From assembly GCA_013286205.1 (NCBI GenBank), contig JABDGD010000002.1:38944-102943 (forward strand): 64,000 bases of DNA, in the 5' to 3' direction. Under the pieces are notes generated by a model. The model searched no databases. It saw only the letters and a program-made list of their open reading frames with translations, and was not told where the DNA came from. The stretch is from Candidatus Firestoneibacteriota bacterium (GTDB lineage Bacteria > Oederibacteriota > Muellerivitia > Muellerivitales > Muellerivitaceae). Positions 1 through 10,022 of the stretch are shown in pieces (the stretch's first letter is position 1; each line of letters opens with the position of its first letter). The translations under genes were made by a program, and so were the position numbers.

Positions 1-3000
1 GGCCAAAACGGTCAATCAGTTCTTCCTCGATCTCTTTGAGTTGTTCCAATTCGCTGATTTCCGCCAACCGACGGTAGAACTCTATCTTTACCGTTTCATC
101 GGGGATGTAATCCTTCGCGAAATAAGCGGTTACACCCAGAGATAAGAGCGGCGTAAAGTCCGTCGCCGTCTCCTCACCCTTCATGCGGGAAACTTCCTGG
201 CTCAACATACGGCTGTAAAGGTCAAACCCAATCGAATCCATATTCCCGTGCTGTTTGGCGCCCAGTACATTACCCGCGCCGCGGATTTCCATATCCTTCA
301 TGGCCACATGCATACCAGAACCGAGAGTGGAGAATTCTTGAAGCACTTCCAACCGCTTCTGCGCTAATTCGCGCAGGGTCGTATTGCGGGGGTAAAAGAA
401 ATAAGCATAAGCCTGGCGGTCCGTGCGGCCCACCCGGCCCTTAAGCTGATAAAGCTGGGCCAAACCAAAAGCGTCCGCCCTTTCCACGATGAGCGTATTC
501 ACATTGGGCATATCAAGGCCCGACTCGATGATCGAAGTGCAGACCAGAACGTGATATTCCTTGTCCACAAAATCCATCATGACCGATTCCAGCTCATGCT
601 CCGTTAACTGACCGTGGGCTACACCCAACTTAGCTTCAGGAATCAGTTTATGAAGACGGTCCGCGATGCGTTCGATGTCTTTCACATGGTTATGAACGTA
701 GAAAACCTGGCCTTCGCGGTTCATTTCGCGGCGAATGGCTTCCGCCACTAAGCGGTCATCTAAAGGCGAAACTTGCGCCGCCACTGACATGCGGTTTTTC
801 GGCGGCGTATCAATCACTGAAATTTCACGAATACCGGACAAAGACATATGAAGAGTTCTGGGAATAGGCGTAGCGGTGAGAGTCAGTACATCCACATCGT
901 ATTTGAGCGACTTGAGTTTTTCTTTTTGAGCCACGCCAAAGCGATGTTCCTCGTCGATGATCAATAGGCCTAAATTAGCAAACTTCACGTCCTTACCCAG
1001 CAGACGGTGAGTGCCGATCAGAATGTCGACTTTACCTTCGCGGGTTAAATCCAAACTTTTTTTAATTTCCGTCCGGCTTTTGAAACGGGACAGCATTTGA
1101 ATTTCGACCGGGTACTCGGCCATACGTTCTTTAAAGGTGTTGTAATGCTGTTGGGCCAAAATGGTGGTAGGCACCAAAAGAGCGACCTGCTTCTTACCCT
1201 GCACCGCTTTAAAGGCCGCCCGCATAGCGACCTCTGTTTTGCCGTAACCCACGTCACCGCAAACCAGCCGGTCCATGACCTTCGTGGATTCCATATCCCG
1301 CTTAATATCCTTCACCGAGTGGTACTGACCCGGGGTCAGTTCATAAGGGAATGAATCCTCAAACTCATTCTGCCAGGGCGTGTCCGCCGGATAAGGCGCC
1401 TTCTTTAAAACCTGGCGGGTCGAGTAAAGCGCCATGAGTTCTTGAGCAATCGCCTCGACTTCGCGTTTGACTTTGGCTTTCGCGCGGGTCCATTGCTCCC
1501 CGCCCAGTTTGGTCAGGGTCGGCGAACCCTCAGCCCCGATATAGCGTTGAATGAGCGCGATCTGGTCAGAAGGCAGGTAAATCTTCTCGTTATCCGCGAA
1601 TTCCAGCTGAATATATTCTCGCGTAATGCCGTCAATGGTCAGCGGGGTGAGCCCTCTATATAGACAGATACCGGAGTCAACGTGAACCGTCCAATCGTTG
1701 ATGGAGATTTCATTGAGTGAGTTCAGCGGTTTTCCGCCCGAAACCGCCCGCATCCGGCGGTGGCGCCGGCCGCGGTAACGGCGGAAAAGATCATGGTCCG
1801 GCAAAACCATCAGATTCAGTTCGTCGAAAGCGAAGCTTTGCTCCACCTCACCCAGAATCATGTGAACCTGAGGATGGTCTTTAACCACGATGTCTTCAAT
1901 TTTTAAAAGTTCGGTCAAACGTTCCCGCTCGCCCTTGTTATGGCACCAGAGCAAGACCTGGGATTTTCTTTCCAGCCAGCGCTGGAGGTCATTCATAAAT
2001 GAGGGAAACTTGCCGTAATAAGGCGCGATCGAACGGCCCTGGACTAAATGGGATACATCCGGCTTGCCGCTCAATAAGTCTTGATCTAATTGGCCCATGG
2101 CGGCAGCCTGCCCGCTCTTGAGGGCTTTGAGGATGAACTTGGTATCCGCGAACAAATCCTCAGTCGGAAAAAGGTCCGCCTTCTCCTCAATCGCCTGTTT
2201 TTCGCAGGCTTCTAATTTATCTTGTAACTCTTCCCACTTGCGTTCAAAGGCCAGCGGTTCCATTAAGAAGATACGGGTTTGCTTGGGCAGATAGTCAAAA
2301 AGACAGGCGCGTTTTTCTAAAGCACCCACAGCCTTCCATTGCCAGCCCGGGAATTGAAAGGTGGTATTAAATAATTCCAGCGCGTCTTTGGCCCAGCGGG
2401 AATCCTTCGCGACTTTGGCTTTTAACGCCTGACGCAGGTTATAGCGGGTCTCATCGTTCATGACAATTTCATGCGCGGGGAAAACAAACACTTCATCCAA
2501 ATTACCGCTGGAACGCTGGTTGAGCACATCCAACGGACGTACTGAATCCAACGTATCGCCAAAAAATTCCAACCGCACCGGCCCCGAGGGCGACCCCGGC
2601 GACGCGATATCTAAAATACCGCCGCGCACCGCGAACTGGCCTAAGCGCACAACCTGCTGAACCGACTCATATCCCATCGCGATTAGTTTTTGCTTCATGT
2701 CCGCCGGGGCATCCTGCCCCTTGCGAAGAATAATGACCTGATCGACCCATTCATCGGGCGGCAAAGTCTTTTGCAGTGCTCCCATGAGCGGCGCCACCAC
2801 GATGCAGGCTTCTTCTTGTAACAGTTGATAAAAAACTCTCTGGCGTTCGCCAATCAGGCTCGGGTCGGGTGTTTCCACGTCCTGGGGAAGAATTTCCCAG
2901 GACGGGCAAAGATAGACCGGCACCTGCGGAAGCCAGCTGGCGATATCATCCTGAAGCAAAACCGCTTCTTCGCGGGTGGGCGTCAAAATAAGCCATGGAT

Positions 3001-3181
3001 TTTTTTCCTGAAGTTTTTCGTAGAACCAGGACAGCAGAAAAGCCTTTGCCGAACCCGGCACCCCATGCACTAACGCCTGCGGAGTTTTAGCCTTGAGGCT
3101 GTCCAGTGCCTCTTGCGCCGCCGGCCAATCGAGCTTTTCGAAAGCGAAAGGATTTTGAGTTTTATTAACTTCAGTTTCCAA
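1..3181 (-). CDS. mfd: Transcription-repair coupling factor Mfd (partial, C-terminus beyond window start)
   Basis: Open minus-strand frame from a TTG near 3181 (METEVNKTQNPFAFEKLDWPAAQEALDSL...) to the left edge. Contains the helicase DEEHRFGVAQKEKLK box near 930-960 and ISELEQLKEIEEELIDRFGP at the edge. Absent from the ORF track because it has no stop in the window. Confidence 0.93.
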   Translation of the reverse strand, partial: METEVNKTQNPFAFEKLDWPAAQEALDSLKAKTPQALVHGVPGSAKAFLLSWFYEKLQEKNPWLILTPTREEAVLLQDDIASWLPQVPVYLCPSWEILPQDVETPDPSLIGERQRVFYQLLQEEACIVVAPLMGALQKTLPPDEWVDQVIILRKGQDAPADMKQKLIAMGYESVQQVVRLGQFAVRGGILDIASPGSPSGPVRLEFFGDTLDSVRPLDVLNQRSSGNLDEVFVFPAHEIVMNDETRYNLRQALKAKVAKDSRWAKDALELFNTTFQFPGWQWKAVGALEKRACLFDYLPKQTRIFLMEPLAFERKWEELQDKLEACEKQAIEEKADLFPTEDLFADTKFILKALKSGQAAAMGQLDQDLLSGKPDVSHLVQGRSIAPYYGKFPSFMNDLQRWLERKSQVLLWCHNKGERERLTELLKIEDIVVKDHPQVHMILGEVEQSFAFDELNLMVLPDHDLFRRYRGRRHRRMRAVSGGKPLNSLNEISINDWTVHVDSGICLYRGLTPLTIDGITREYIQLEFADNEKIYLPSDQIALIQRYIGAEGSPTLTKLGGEQWTRAKAKVKREVEAIAQELMALYSTRQVLKKAPYPADTPWQNEFEDSFPYELTPGQYHSVKDIKRDMESTKVMDRLVCGDVGYGKTEVAMRAAFKAVQGKKQVALLVPTTILAQQHYNTFKERMAEYPVEIQMLSRFKSRTEIKKSLDLTREGKVDILIGTHRLLGKDVKFANLGLLIIDEEHRFGVAQKEKLKSLKYDVDVLTLTATPIPRTLHMSLSGIREISVIDTPPKNRMSVAAQVSPLDDRLVAEAIRREMNREGQVFYVHNHVKDIERIADRLHKLIPEAKLGVAHGQLTEHELESVMMDFVDKEYHVLVCTSIIESGLDMPNVNTLIVERADAFGLAQLYQLKGRVGRTDRQAYAYFFYPRNTTLRELAQKRLEVLQEFSTLGSGMHVAMKDMEIRGAGNVLGAKQHGNMDSIGFDLYSRMLSQEVSRMKGEETATDFTPLLSLGVTAYFAKDYIPDETVKIEFYRRLAEISELEQLKEIEEELIDRFG

Positions 3182-3396
3182 GTCTCTGTCCTCAACAAAA
3201 ATGGTGATCCCCAAATTTCTCCGAAATTTTAGGGATGGCGGACTTCTTGCTAAACTTCATTTTGAAAGTCCGCCAAACGCACTTAGGGCTTTCAGTGAAC
3301 GCCGCGGCGCGGCGGAACCCGAAAACCCTTTTGAAACGATTCAAATGTGGAAGGAGTTTGCCTAGAGACCGATTGAAAGTCAATCAGACATAAAAA

Positions 3397-3423
3397 AAGC
3401 CCGCCTAGGAGAGAGGCGGGCTT
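3397..3423 (-). terminator. Rho-independent terminator (AAGCCCGCCT/AGGCGGGCTT hairpin, T-run on minus strand)
   Basis: 10-bp perfect stem; A7 on the plus strand immediately left. Confidence 0.75.
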
Positions 3424-3447
3424 ATACAGCTGGGTTATAAGTTGTGC

Positions 3448-3594
3448 TTAAGACGCCTGCGACAAAACCATGTGATACATGCAATCCGGACAGAACAACA
3501 AATGTTGATTCAAATGCATTTTCTGCTCGTCGGTCAACTTTCCCATTTGATACAAAGCCATCAATTCTTTGATTTCCATACATTCACGATTCAT
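3448..3594 (-). CDS. 48-aa putative zinc-finger (zf-HC2/anti-sigma-like) small protein
   Basis: Minus frame MNRECMEIKELMALYQMGKLTDEQKMHLNQHLLFCPDCMYHMVLSQAS*, with HxxxCxxC; followed by a terminator. Below the ORF track size limit. Confidence 0.6.
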   Translation of the reverse strand: MNRECMEIKELMALYQMGKLTDEQKMHLNQHLLFCPDCMYHMVLSQAS

Positions 3595-3894
3595 ATCGTC
3601 CTCGCTTTCCGGCTCCGCGTAGTGGAAGGAGTTTCATCTCTTCCGGCGCGGTGCCCTGGCCGCCTATAAGGCGGTCGGCTGCTGTGCGTTGAAGTAGGTA
3701 TCGCTGACAGGCGGTGCGTGACTTCTTACGGTTCTATAAAGAGCATCAACTATGCCAAAGACTGAATGGCCTTTTTATAAGGCCTTTCAGCTTCTAGACG
3801 GAATGCGGCCCTTTTAATGCGTTACATTTTGGGATAAATCTGGCAAGAAACCGTCACGGAAGGAGAATTTTTGATGGTTTTTGAACAGCTAAAA

Positions 3895-4527
3895 CTAAAC
3901 CGAAACGCCCCAATGGAGAAGGGTGACCACCAGCCATAAAGCCGTGGCCGAACCCAGGGGAACGGTCAAGTTGTCATCCAACTCGAAAGAAAAAAGCTCA
4001 ACTAAAGCCGCCGCCACGCCGCCCAAAAAGGCCACGCGCCAGTCAAAGAACAAAACCCAGGCGGTCACAAAAGCCACGAAGAAAAAGCCCAAAGAACCCT
4101 CTAAAGACTTTTGGAAAATGCGGATACGGCCAAAGTTTTTACCGCTCAATTCCGCCGCCGCGTCACCTAAGGACAAAAAGAACATCGCCGCGATCGCCAC
4201 GGGCCGGGGAAAAAGAAGAATGACCGCGAAGAAAGCCAGGCAGAGGAAAGTGGAACCGTTAAATTTGTCGACTTCGGTACGGCGGATGAAAGCGGAGAAA
4301 AACTGCATGAATTGGGAGTTGAACTGGTGATTCTTTAAGCGCAAAAGATCAAAAATAAAGGAAACCGCAAAACAGCTGCCGGATACCACTAACAACCAAT
4401 GATGAACGTCGTTCAAACTCAGATTAAAAGGCGGATAGAGATAGGCTAAAGGAAATAGAGAAGCCGCTAAAACGTGATACATCTTGCGGAAACCCTGGAA
4501 CGTTTTAGTTTCGGTTAACTTTTTCAT
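3895..4527 (-). CDS. CTP-dependent diacylglycerol/dolichol/phytol kinase-like membrane protein
   Basis: Multiple TM segments and the motif GDAAAELSGKNFGR...KSLEGSLGFF typical of the SEC59/VTE5/DGK1 group. Confidence 0.65.
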   Translation of the reverse strand: MKKLTETKTFQGFRKMYHVLAASLFPLAYLYPPFNLSLNDVHHWLLVVSGSCFAVSFIFDLLRLKNHQFNSQFMQFFSAFIRRTEVDKFNGSTFLCLAFFAVILLFPRPVAIAAMFFLSLGDAAAELSGKNFGRIRIFQKSLEGSLGFFFVAFVTAWVLFFDWRVAFLGGVAAALVELFSFELDDNLTVPLGSATALWLVVTLLHWGVSV

Positions 4528-4659
4528 CTCAACTCCCTCAAAATGAATCGCGCATCAAGTTAGCATGCGGTTTACTTTTACGAAACGGCTTTTTGACAAA
4601 GACCTTACAAATCGCCGGATTTAACATTCCCTTAACTTCATTATAAGCCTTTTAAGCCC

Positions 4660-5337
4660 TCACCCTGCGTTTTTGGACTTATCGCTTTTCGCGGACTTTT
4701 CCAGGAAGTAAGTTAGATGCTCCAGTTCCGACGCCAAATCCACACCCCGCACCAGAACCGACTTGGGAACGGATAATGCGCAGGGCGCGAAATTTAAAAT
4801 CGCCCGGATACCCGCGTCCACCAGGTCATCCGCCACCCGTTGAGCCTGGCTCGCCGGTACGGCGATCACGCCGATTTCTATTTTTTTCTCGCGAACCACT
4901 TGTCGAATCGAAGGCGTTGCCCAGATGCGGACCCCTTCCAGTTCCCAACCCACTTTAGAAGGATCCACGTCGAACGCCGCTTCCACTTTGAACCCGGCTT
5001 TAGAAAAACCGCCGTATTGCAAAAGCGCCGTGCCCAAATGGCCCGCGCCGATCAAAGCTAGTTTCCACCCTTTATGCAGACCCAGAATCTCGCGCATTTT
5101 CTGATCAAGATTTTTAACGTCATAGCCCACGCCTCTTTGGCCAAATTGGCCGAAGTAGGCCAGGTCTTTACGGACCTGAGCCGGATTAATATCCGAAACC
5201 GCCGCCAATTCTTTTGAGGAAATGACCAACTGATTTTGCTGGGAAAATTGCGCGAAGCTTCTTAAATAGCGGGGCAAACGGGCAATGGTCGGCTCGGGAA
5301 TGTTTTTTCGTTTGGAGGCAGCTGGTTTTTTAGCCAA
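4660..5337 (-). CDS. rex: Redox-sensing transcriptional repressor Rex
   Basis: N-terminal winged helix (IPEPTIARLPRYLRSF...SSKELAAVSDINPAQVRKDLAYFGQFGQRGVGYDV) and Rossmann ALIGAGHLGTALLQYGGF. Confidence 0.95.
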   Translation of the reverse strand: MAKKPAASKRKNIPEPTIARLPRYLRSFAQFSQQNQLVISSKELAAVSDINPAQVRKDLAYFGQFGQRGVGYDVKNLDQKMREILGLHKGWKLALIGAGHLGTALLQYGGFSKAGFKVEAAFDVDPSKVGWELEGVRIWATPSIRQVVREKKIEIGVIAVPASQAQRVADDLVDAGIRAILNFAPCALSVPKSVLVRGVDLASELEHLTYFLEKSAKSDKSKNAG

Positions 5338-5363
5338 GGGAACCCTTTGAGTGACTTAGAAAA

Positions 5364-5843
5364 TCAAAGCTCATCGATGGACGAGCGTTGGATGCTGTGC
5401 TGTTCTTCTAAATAAAGCTGGCGGCGGTGCAGGGCTTCGGCCACTTTGTCTTTGAGCGCTTTGTTTTTAAAGGGTTTGGCCACATAGTCGCAGGCACCCC
5501 GGCGCAAAGCCTCAATGCCCACCGAGAAAGAACCATAAGCCGTCATCAAAATCACGAAGATCGCCTTATCCCGGGCCTTTAAATATTGAAGCAGCTCAAT
5601 GCCGGTCATTTCGGGCATGCGTAAATCCACAATGGCCAGGTCATAGGCGGTTTTGCGCTGAAGGGCAATGGCCTGGGTCGCGCTGGTAGCCGTATCCACC
5701 CCATAACCCGCCTGGGTCAAAATGGTTTGAATCAGCTTGGCAAAATCGGCCTCATCATCCACCACCAGAAGTCTGGCTTTACGGACTTTGGTTGATGGTT
5801 TTTTAGCCGCCGGTTTTTTCTTTTTCTTGGTGGTTTTGGTCAT
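5364..5843 (-). CDS. Response regulator, single receiver domain
   Basis: LLVVDDEADFAKLI...DLAIVDLRMPEMTGIELL...VILMTAYGS...GACDYVAKPFK. Confidence 0.9.
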   Translation of the reverse strand: MTKTTKKKKKPAAKKPSTKVRKARLLVVDDEADFAKLIQTILTQAGYGVDTATSATQAIALQRKTAYDLAIVDLRMPEMTGIELLQYLKARDKAIFVILMTAYGSFSVGIEALRRGACDYVAKPFKNKALKDKVAEALHRRQLYLEEQHSIQRSSIDEL

Positions 5844-7246
5844 AGCTCCAAATCCTTCGAGGTCTTCTCAGCTTTATTATAGTAAAAATCCTCGGATTCG
5901 TCGGCCTTATCCACCCTCGGTTCCTCTACGGGAAACAAAAGCGTAAAGGTAGTGCCTGTGCCCACCTTACTTTTCACCTCGATGGAACCCCCATGTTCAT
6001 CCACAATACGTTTCACAATAGAAAGACCCAGCCCCGTTCCCTTCCCAAAATCCTTGGTAGTGTAAAAAGGCTCGAAAACCCGGGAGAGCTTATCCGCCGG
6101 GATGCCCTTTCCGTTGTCCTGAATGACTATTTTAATCTCACCCCGGTGATCCCCCGCGCTCAAACGCATGGACTGAAGTTGAAACTTCGCGGTCAAAGTC
6201 ACCACGCCGCCCTTAGCCAGTGAGTCAATCGCGTTTTCAATCAGGTTTAAAAGCGTCTGATAAAGGCCTTCGGGGTAGCCTTTAATTTCAGGCAGTTTGG
6301 GGTCGATATCTAAAATGAGATGACTGTTCATCTTTTTGAGTTTTGGCTGAACCGCCGCCGAAACCGCGGCCATGATTTTAGGAAGAGAAACCATTTTGAT
6401 CTGCGACATACTTTGACGGCCGTAATCCAAAACATCCCGCACCGTCCGAATGGCCCTTTGCACATATTCGTTTATTTGATCCAGACTCTTATAAGTCTTC
6501 GAGCTTTTAGTGATGGTACCCATGAGCAATTCCAAATTGCCTGAGATAAGGCCCAGCGGCGTATTAATACCGTGGGCGATGCGCCCGGTCATTTCTCCCA
6601 TTTGAATCAGGTGGCGCTTTTGTTCCAACGCCCTTTCCTTCACCCGCAAACGTTCTTCCCTCATCCAAACCTGCCGCATGGCGATAGTGGTAACGATAAT
6701 CATGAGGACGGAAAAGAAAAACCAGCGGAAACCCTGCTGCCAATACATCGCCTTGCGGACTTCGGGCGGGGAATGCTCCAGCAAATTTGAGACTAAGTTA
6801 ATTTGAGTCGCGCCGAAAGTACTGGAAAGATTCCAAACATAGTCGAGATAAAAGAAGCCCAAAAAGACCGCCAGCAAAATGACCGTCACCATCGCCGCCA
6901 TGCGGGGTTGTAAAACCAAAATGGCGTGAACCAAAACCAAAAGAAAAAAGGGCGCGTAAAAACTAACCGGCCCGCCCGAAATACCAATCCAGAGGCTCAC
7001 AAAAACCCCGTCCACGATAAAAACCACCGGCATCAGCCAGACCACCAACCGCTTCGTCTTTCCCAAAACCCCAAAAACCAGGCTGAGCACCATGCTGATA
7101 AAAAGCAGCTCCCATCCCGCTGAAACCGCGGGAGACGAGTGAATGTCTTCCGACGCCCATAAAAGCAAACTCATGAGAACTAAACAGATGGTTCGGATTC
7201 GGATCAGGGTTTTAAAACTAAGGAAGTGGGTTTCGGTATAGGGCAA
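5840..7246 (-). CDS. Membrane sensor histidine kinase
   Basis: N-terminal TM bundle; H-box MGEMTGRIAHGINTPLG; N/G boxes IQDNGKGIPADKLSRVFEPFYTTKDFGKGTGLGLSIVKRIV. 4-bp overlap with the response regulator. Confidence 0.9.
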   Translation of the reverse strand: MPYTETHFLSFKTLIRIRTICLVLMSLLLWASEDIHSSPAVSAGWELLFISMVLSLVFGVLGKTKRLVVWLMPVVFIVDGVFVSLWIGISGGPVSFYAPFFLLVLVHAILVLQPRMAAMVTVILLAVFLGFFYLDYVWNLSSTFGATQINLVSNLLEHSPPEVRKAMYWQQGFRWFFFSVLMIIVTTIAMRQVWMREERLRVKERALEQKRHLIQMGEMTGRIAHGINTPLGLISGNLELLMGTITKSSKTYKSLDQINEYVQRAIRTVRDVLDYGRQSMSQIKMVSLPKIMAAVSAAVQPKLKKMNSHLILDIDPKLPEIKGYPEGLYQTLLNLIENAIDSLAKGGVVTLTAKFQLQSMRLSAGDHRGEIKIVIQDNGKGIPADKLSRVFEPFYTTKDFGKGTGLGLSIVKRIVDEHGGSIEVKSKVGTGTTFTLLFPVEEPRVDKADESEDFYYNKAEKTSKDLEL

Positions 7247-7268
7247 AAGTAATCCTTGGGTTAAGGCG

Positions 7269-7583
7269 CTAACGCAGGCTTTGGCTGATCCAGTTCAAAT
7301 AATCACTGTTTCCCCCGGCAACGGGCAAAACTAAAACCTCGCAAACTTCATAGGGGTGATTCGCCTTAACCCACCGGGTCAGCGCGGGCAATTTGCTTTT
7401 AACAGTTTTAATCAGCAATAACTCTTCTTTTCCTGTTTCAATCTTGCCCTTCCACCAATAACGGCTGGTGATACCAGGCACACGGTTCACGCAAGCGGCC
7501 AACTTTTTTCCCACCAAACCTTTTGAAAGCTTCTCGCTGACCGAACGGCTGGGGCTGGTGACCAGAACCACGAAATATTTCAC
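7269..7583 (-). CDS. cutA: Divalent-cation tolerance protein CutA
   Basis: LAACVNRVPGITSRYWWKGKIETGKEELLLIKT...HPYEVCEVLVLPV. Confidence 0.9.
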   Translation of the reverse strand: MKYFVVLVTSPSRSVSEKLSKGLVGKKLAACVNRVPGITSRYWWKGKIETGKEELLLIKTVKSKLPALTRWVKANHPYEVCEVLVLPVAGGNSDYLNWISQSLR

Positions 7584-7587
7584 CGCG

Positions 7588-8832
7588 CTATTCCTCTTCC
7601 CCGTTACTTAAAAGGTTGAACATTTTTTCACCCGTGGAAGAGAGAGTCGTCTTGACTAGGGATAAAGCGGGGGCTTCGTTTTCGGGTTTAGACCCGGGTA
7701 AAGCATAAACCTTAATACCGCCCGCCACTTCCACTACCTCCGCCAGATGGTTTTTCGACAACATTTCTAAACGGCGGGAAATGGAAATCATATCGAGGCG
7801 CATAAAAGACTGTAAATCGGAGTTGGACGCGACAGCCCGGCCGGACTTGGCCAGGAAATAAAGGAGTTTGCGGCAGACCATGTCTAACTTGAGATGTTCA
7901 TTCACCGCCTCAAAAAGGTCCTGAAACTCCACCCGGGCCGCCTGACGCCGGTAGCCCCGGTACATGCCTTCGGAGAGTAAATAAAGAAACCGCCTGGGAT
8001 TACCGCCCGCCAGGGCCAGCGCCAGAAGCAGCGCTTCGGGTTCAAAGAAATGATCCGTCGGATTTTTATATCCGGCCATTTCCAGCCTTTTGGCCAAAAC
8101 TTGTTTGAGTTCGGAAGTGGAAAACTTTTCCACCAGAACGATATTTTTGAAAAGGCCCAGAACGGTCAGATCCCCGCCATCCTGCACAATCGACCTCACC
8201 TTGGCGTAAAACTCTTCCTGCAATGAAATGGCGAACCCCACATTGGGCAGTTCCAGCAGGGGTTTAATCTCTTCCAGTACCTGCAATGTTTTTTCCGACC
8301 GGGTCAAATGCCGGATACGGTCATTTTTTATTTTTTCCATCCCATCCACAAAAACCAGCAGCGGTTTCTTGAGTTTCAAAACCATCTGGCGGATCAGGGA
8401 GAAGACCTCGTTTTTACTCAGACCTTCTTTTTCCAAACGGCGGCTGACCAATTTCAGATCCATACCCTGGACTTTGGGAATCACCACCAGCATTTCTTTT
8501 AATAGCTCATTCAGAAAATAACCCGCGTCATCAATGGGAACGCCGATATTGACCGAATAAAATTGATCGGGAACCCGGGATTGAACCGCCCGCATCAAAC
8601 TGCTTTTTCCCACACCAGGCTCGCCCGCCAACCCCATGTGGGAAAGTGAAAAGAGCGAAGAGCAAAGACGGTCAATGAGAAACTCGCGCCCCACAAAGCA
8701 ATTAAGGTTTTCAGGATTGAGCGACAGGGTGGTAAAAGGATCGTGCTTGAGCTTGAAATGCTGATAAGCCGCGTGAGCTTTTTTAGACGGAACGGTTTTA
8801 GTTTTCGATGGGGCCTTGCGTTGTTTTTTCAC
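7588..8832 (-). CDS. AAA/ExeA-like ATPase
   Basis: Walker A GEPGVGKSSL, Walker B-like PLLVFVDGMEK, C-terminal winged-helix-like region. Confidence 0.7.
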   Translation of the reverse strand: MKKQRKAPSKTKTVPSKKAHAAYQHFKLKHDPFTTLSLNPENLNCFVGREFLIDRLCSSLFSLSHMGLAGEPGVGKSSLMRAVQSRVPDQFYSVNIGVPIDDAGYFLNELLKEMLVVIPKVQGMDLKLVSRRLEKEGLSKNEVFSLIRQMVLKLKKPLLVFVDGMEKIKNDRIRHLTRSEKTLQVLEEIKPLLELPNVGFAISLQEEFYAKVRSIVQDGGDLTVLGLFKNIVLVEKFSTSELKQVLAKRLEMAGYKNPTDHFFEPEALLLALALAGGNPRRFLYLLSEGMYRGYRRQAARVEFQDLFEAVNEHLKLDMVCRKLLYFLAKSGRAVASNSDLQSFMRLDMISISRRLEMLSKNHLAEVVEVAGGIKVYALPGSKPENEAPALSLVKTTLSSTGEKMFNLLSNGEEE

Positions 8833-8854
8833 TTCGACATCCAGTGAACTAAAG

Positions 8855-9898
8855 TTAGCGGCTCATCGTCAACCGCTGGCGGACTACAGCGTAAGGCGTG
8901 TGCATTCCGGACTTTCCTTTAATCTGAACCGGCGGCAAGGCGGTTAATTCAAAATCACGGTCGGCCACATGGGCCATTTCCTCGTTTACTAAAACCTGGC
9001 CATGCTTGGCGATACCGCAAAGACGGGAGGAAAGATTGACGGTGTCCCCGATCAAAGTAAATTCCATCCGGTTCGCTGATCCTAAATTACCCACAATGGC
9101 TTCACCTGCCGTGATGCCCACACCCAATCCAATATCAATAGGATAGCTGTAAGCCACTTTAAAGGTTTGATTGAGAAGTTCAAACTTGTCCTGCATGCGC
9201 AGCGCCGTATGGAGCACCGCCTTGGCCGCGTCCGCTTCGTTGCCATAAGGTCTTCTAAAGTAAGCCAAAATCGCGTCGCCGATATATTTGTTAATATCCC
9301 CGCCGTTCTGGGTAATCACTTCTTCCATGGCCGTAAACATTTTGTTGAGAATATCGACGGTTTCTTCGGGTTTGAGCTGTTCGGTCATGCGGGTAAAGCC
9401 GCGCACGTCTGAAAAGAGAACGTATACCCTTCGTAATTCTCCGCCCAATTCGTTGTTCATGGCCTTCTTCACCGCGTTAGCCGAAACCTTCGTCCCCACG
9501 TATTTTTCTAACGTTTGATGTGAGTCTTTTACCCTCTCCATGAGCGCCCGGTATTCGCTGGCGGAAGCCCGCAGCAGCCTTCCCTTGTGGCTGGAAAGAT
9601 TCCAGGGAGCGATGGCTTTAATCCGGAGAAAGTCATAAGAAACCATTTTATTTTCGATGAGATATTCTTGAAGATCGATTAACCAGAGGTGGCGCAACCG
9701 CCAGGCCAAAATGAACCACCAGATGCCGATAAGCGCAAAAGCTGCCGCGCCGATGTATTGAACGATGAGAATATCTTCTGGGAAATACAGGGAGGCGATA
9801 TAACCCGCTCCGAAACTAAGAGCGACCCACAGAATTAAAAGAGGAATAACACGCAAGAACTTGTGGGGTTTGCTTTCGGAAGAGCTATTGTTTGCCAT
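8855..9898 (-). CDS. Adenylate/guanylate cyclase, two N-terminal TM helices
   Basis: Class III cyclase motifs VLFSDVRGFTRMTEQL, INKYIGDAILAYF, GDTVNLSSRL. Confidence 0.9.
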   Translation of the reverse strand: MANNSSSESKPHKFLRVIPLLILWVALSFGAGYIASLYFPEDILIVQYIGAAAFALIGIWWFILAWRLRHLWLIDLQEYLIENKMVSYDFLRIKAIAPWNLSSHKGRLLRASASEYRALMERVKDSHQTLEKYVGTKVSANAVKKAMNNELGGELRRVYVLFSDVRGFTRMTEQLKPEETVDILNKMFTAMEEVITQNGGDINKYIGDAILAYFRRPYGNEADAAKAVLHTALRMQDKFELLNQTFKVAYSYPIDIGLGVGITAGEAIVGNLGSANRMEFTLIGDTVNLSSRLCGIAKHGQVLVNEEMAHVADRDFELTALPPVQIKGKSGMHTPYAVVRQRLTMSR

Positions 9899-10022
9899 CG
9901 GGACCTCATAAAACCTATGAATTAGTCAGGTAAATAGTTTAACTAAAAAAAGGGTCAAATGATACCGAACCACTTCAAATCCTCAAGCCGGGACAGCTAT
10001 AAAACACACACTTTGTGAAGAT

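Noticed and set aside
3923-4330. 135-aa Lys-rich plus-strand ORF
   Set aside because: Entirely antisense to the DGK/dolichol-kinase-like membrane protein; composition is a by-product of hydrophobic codons on the other strand.
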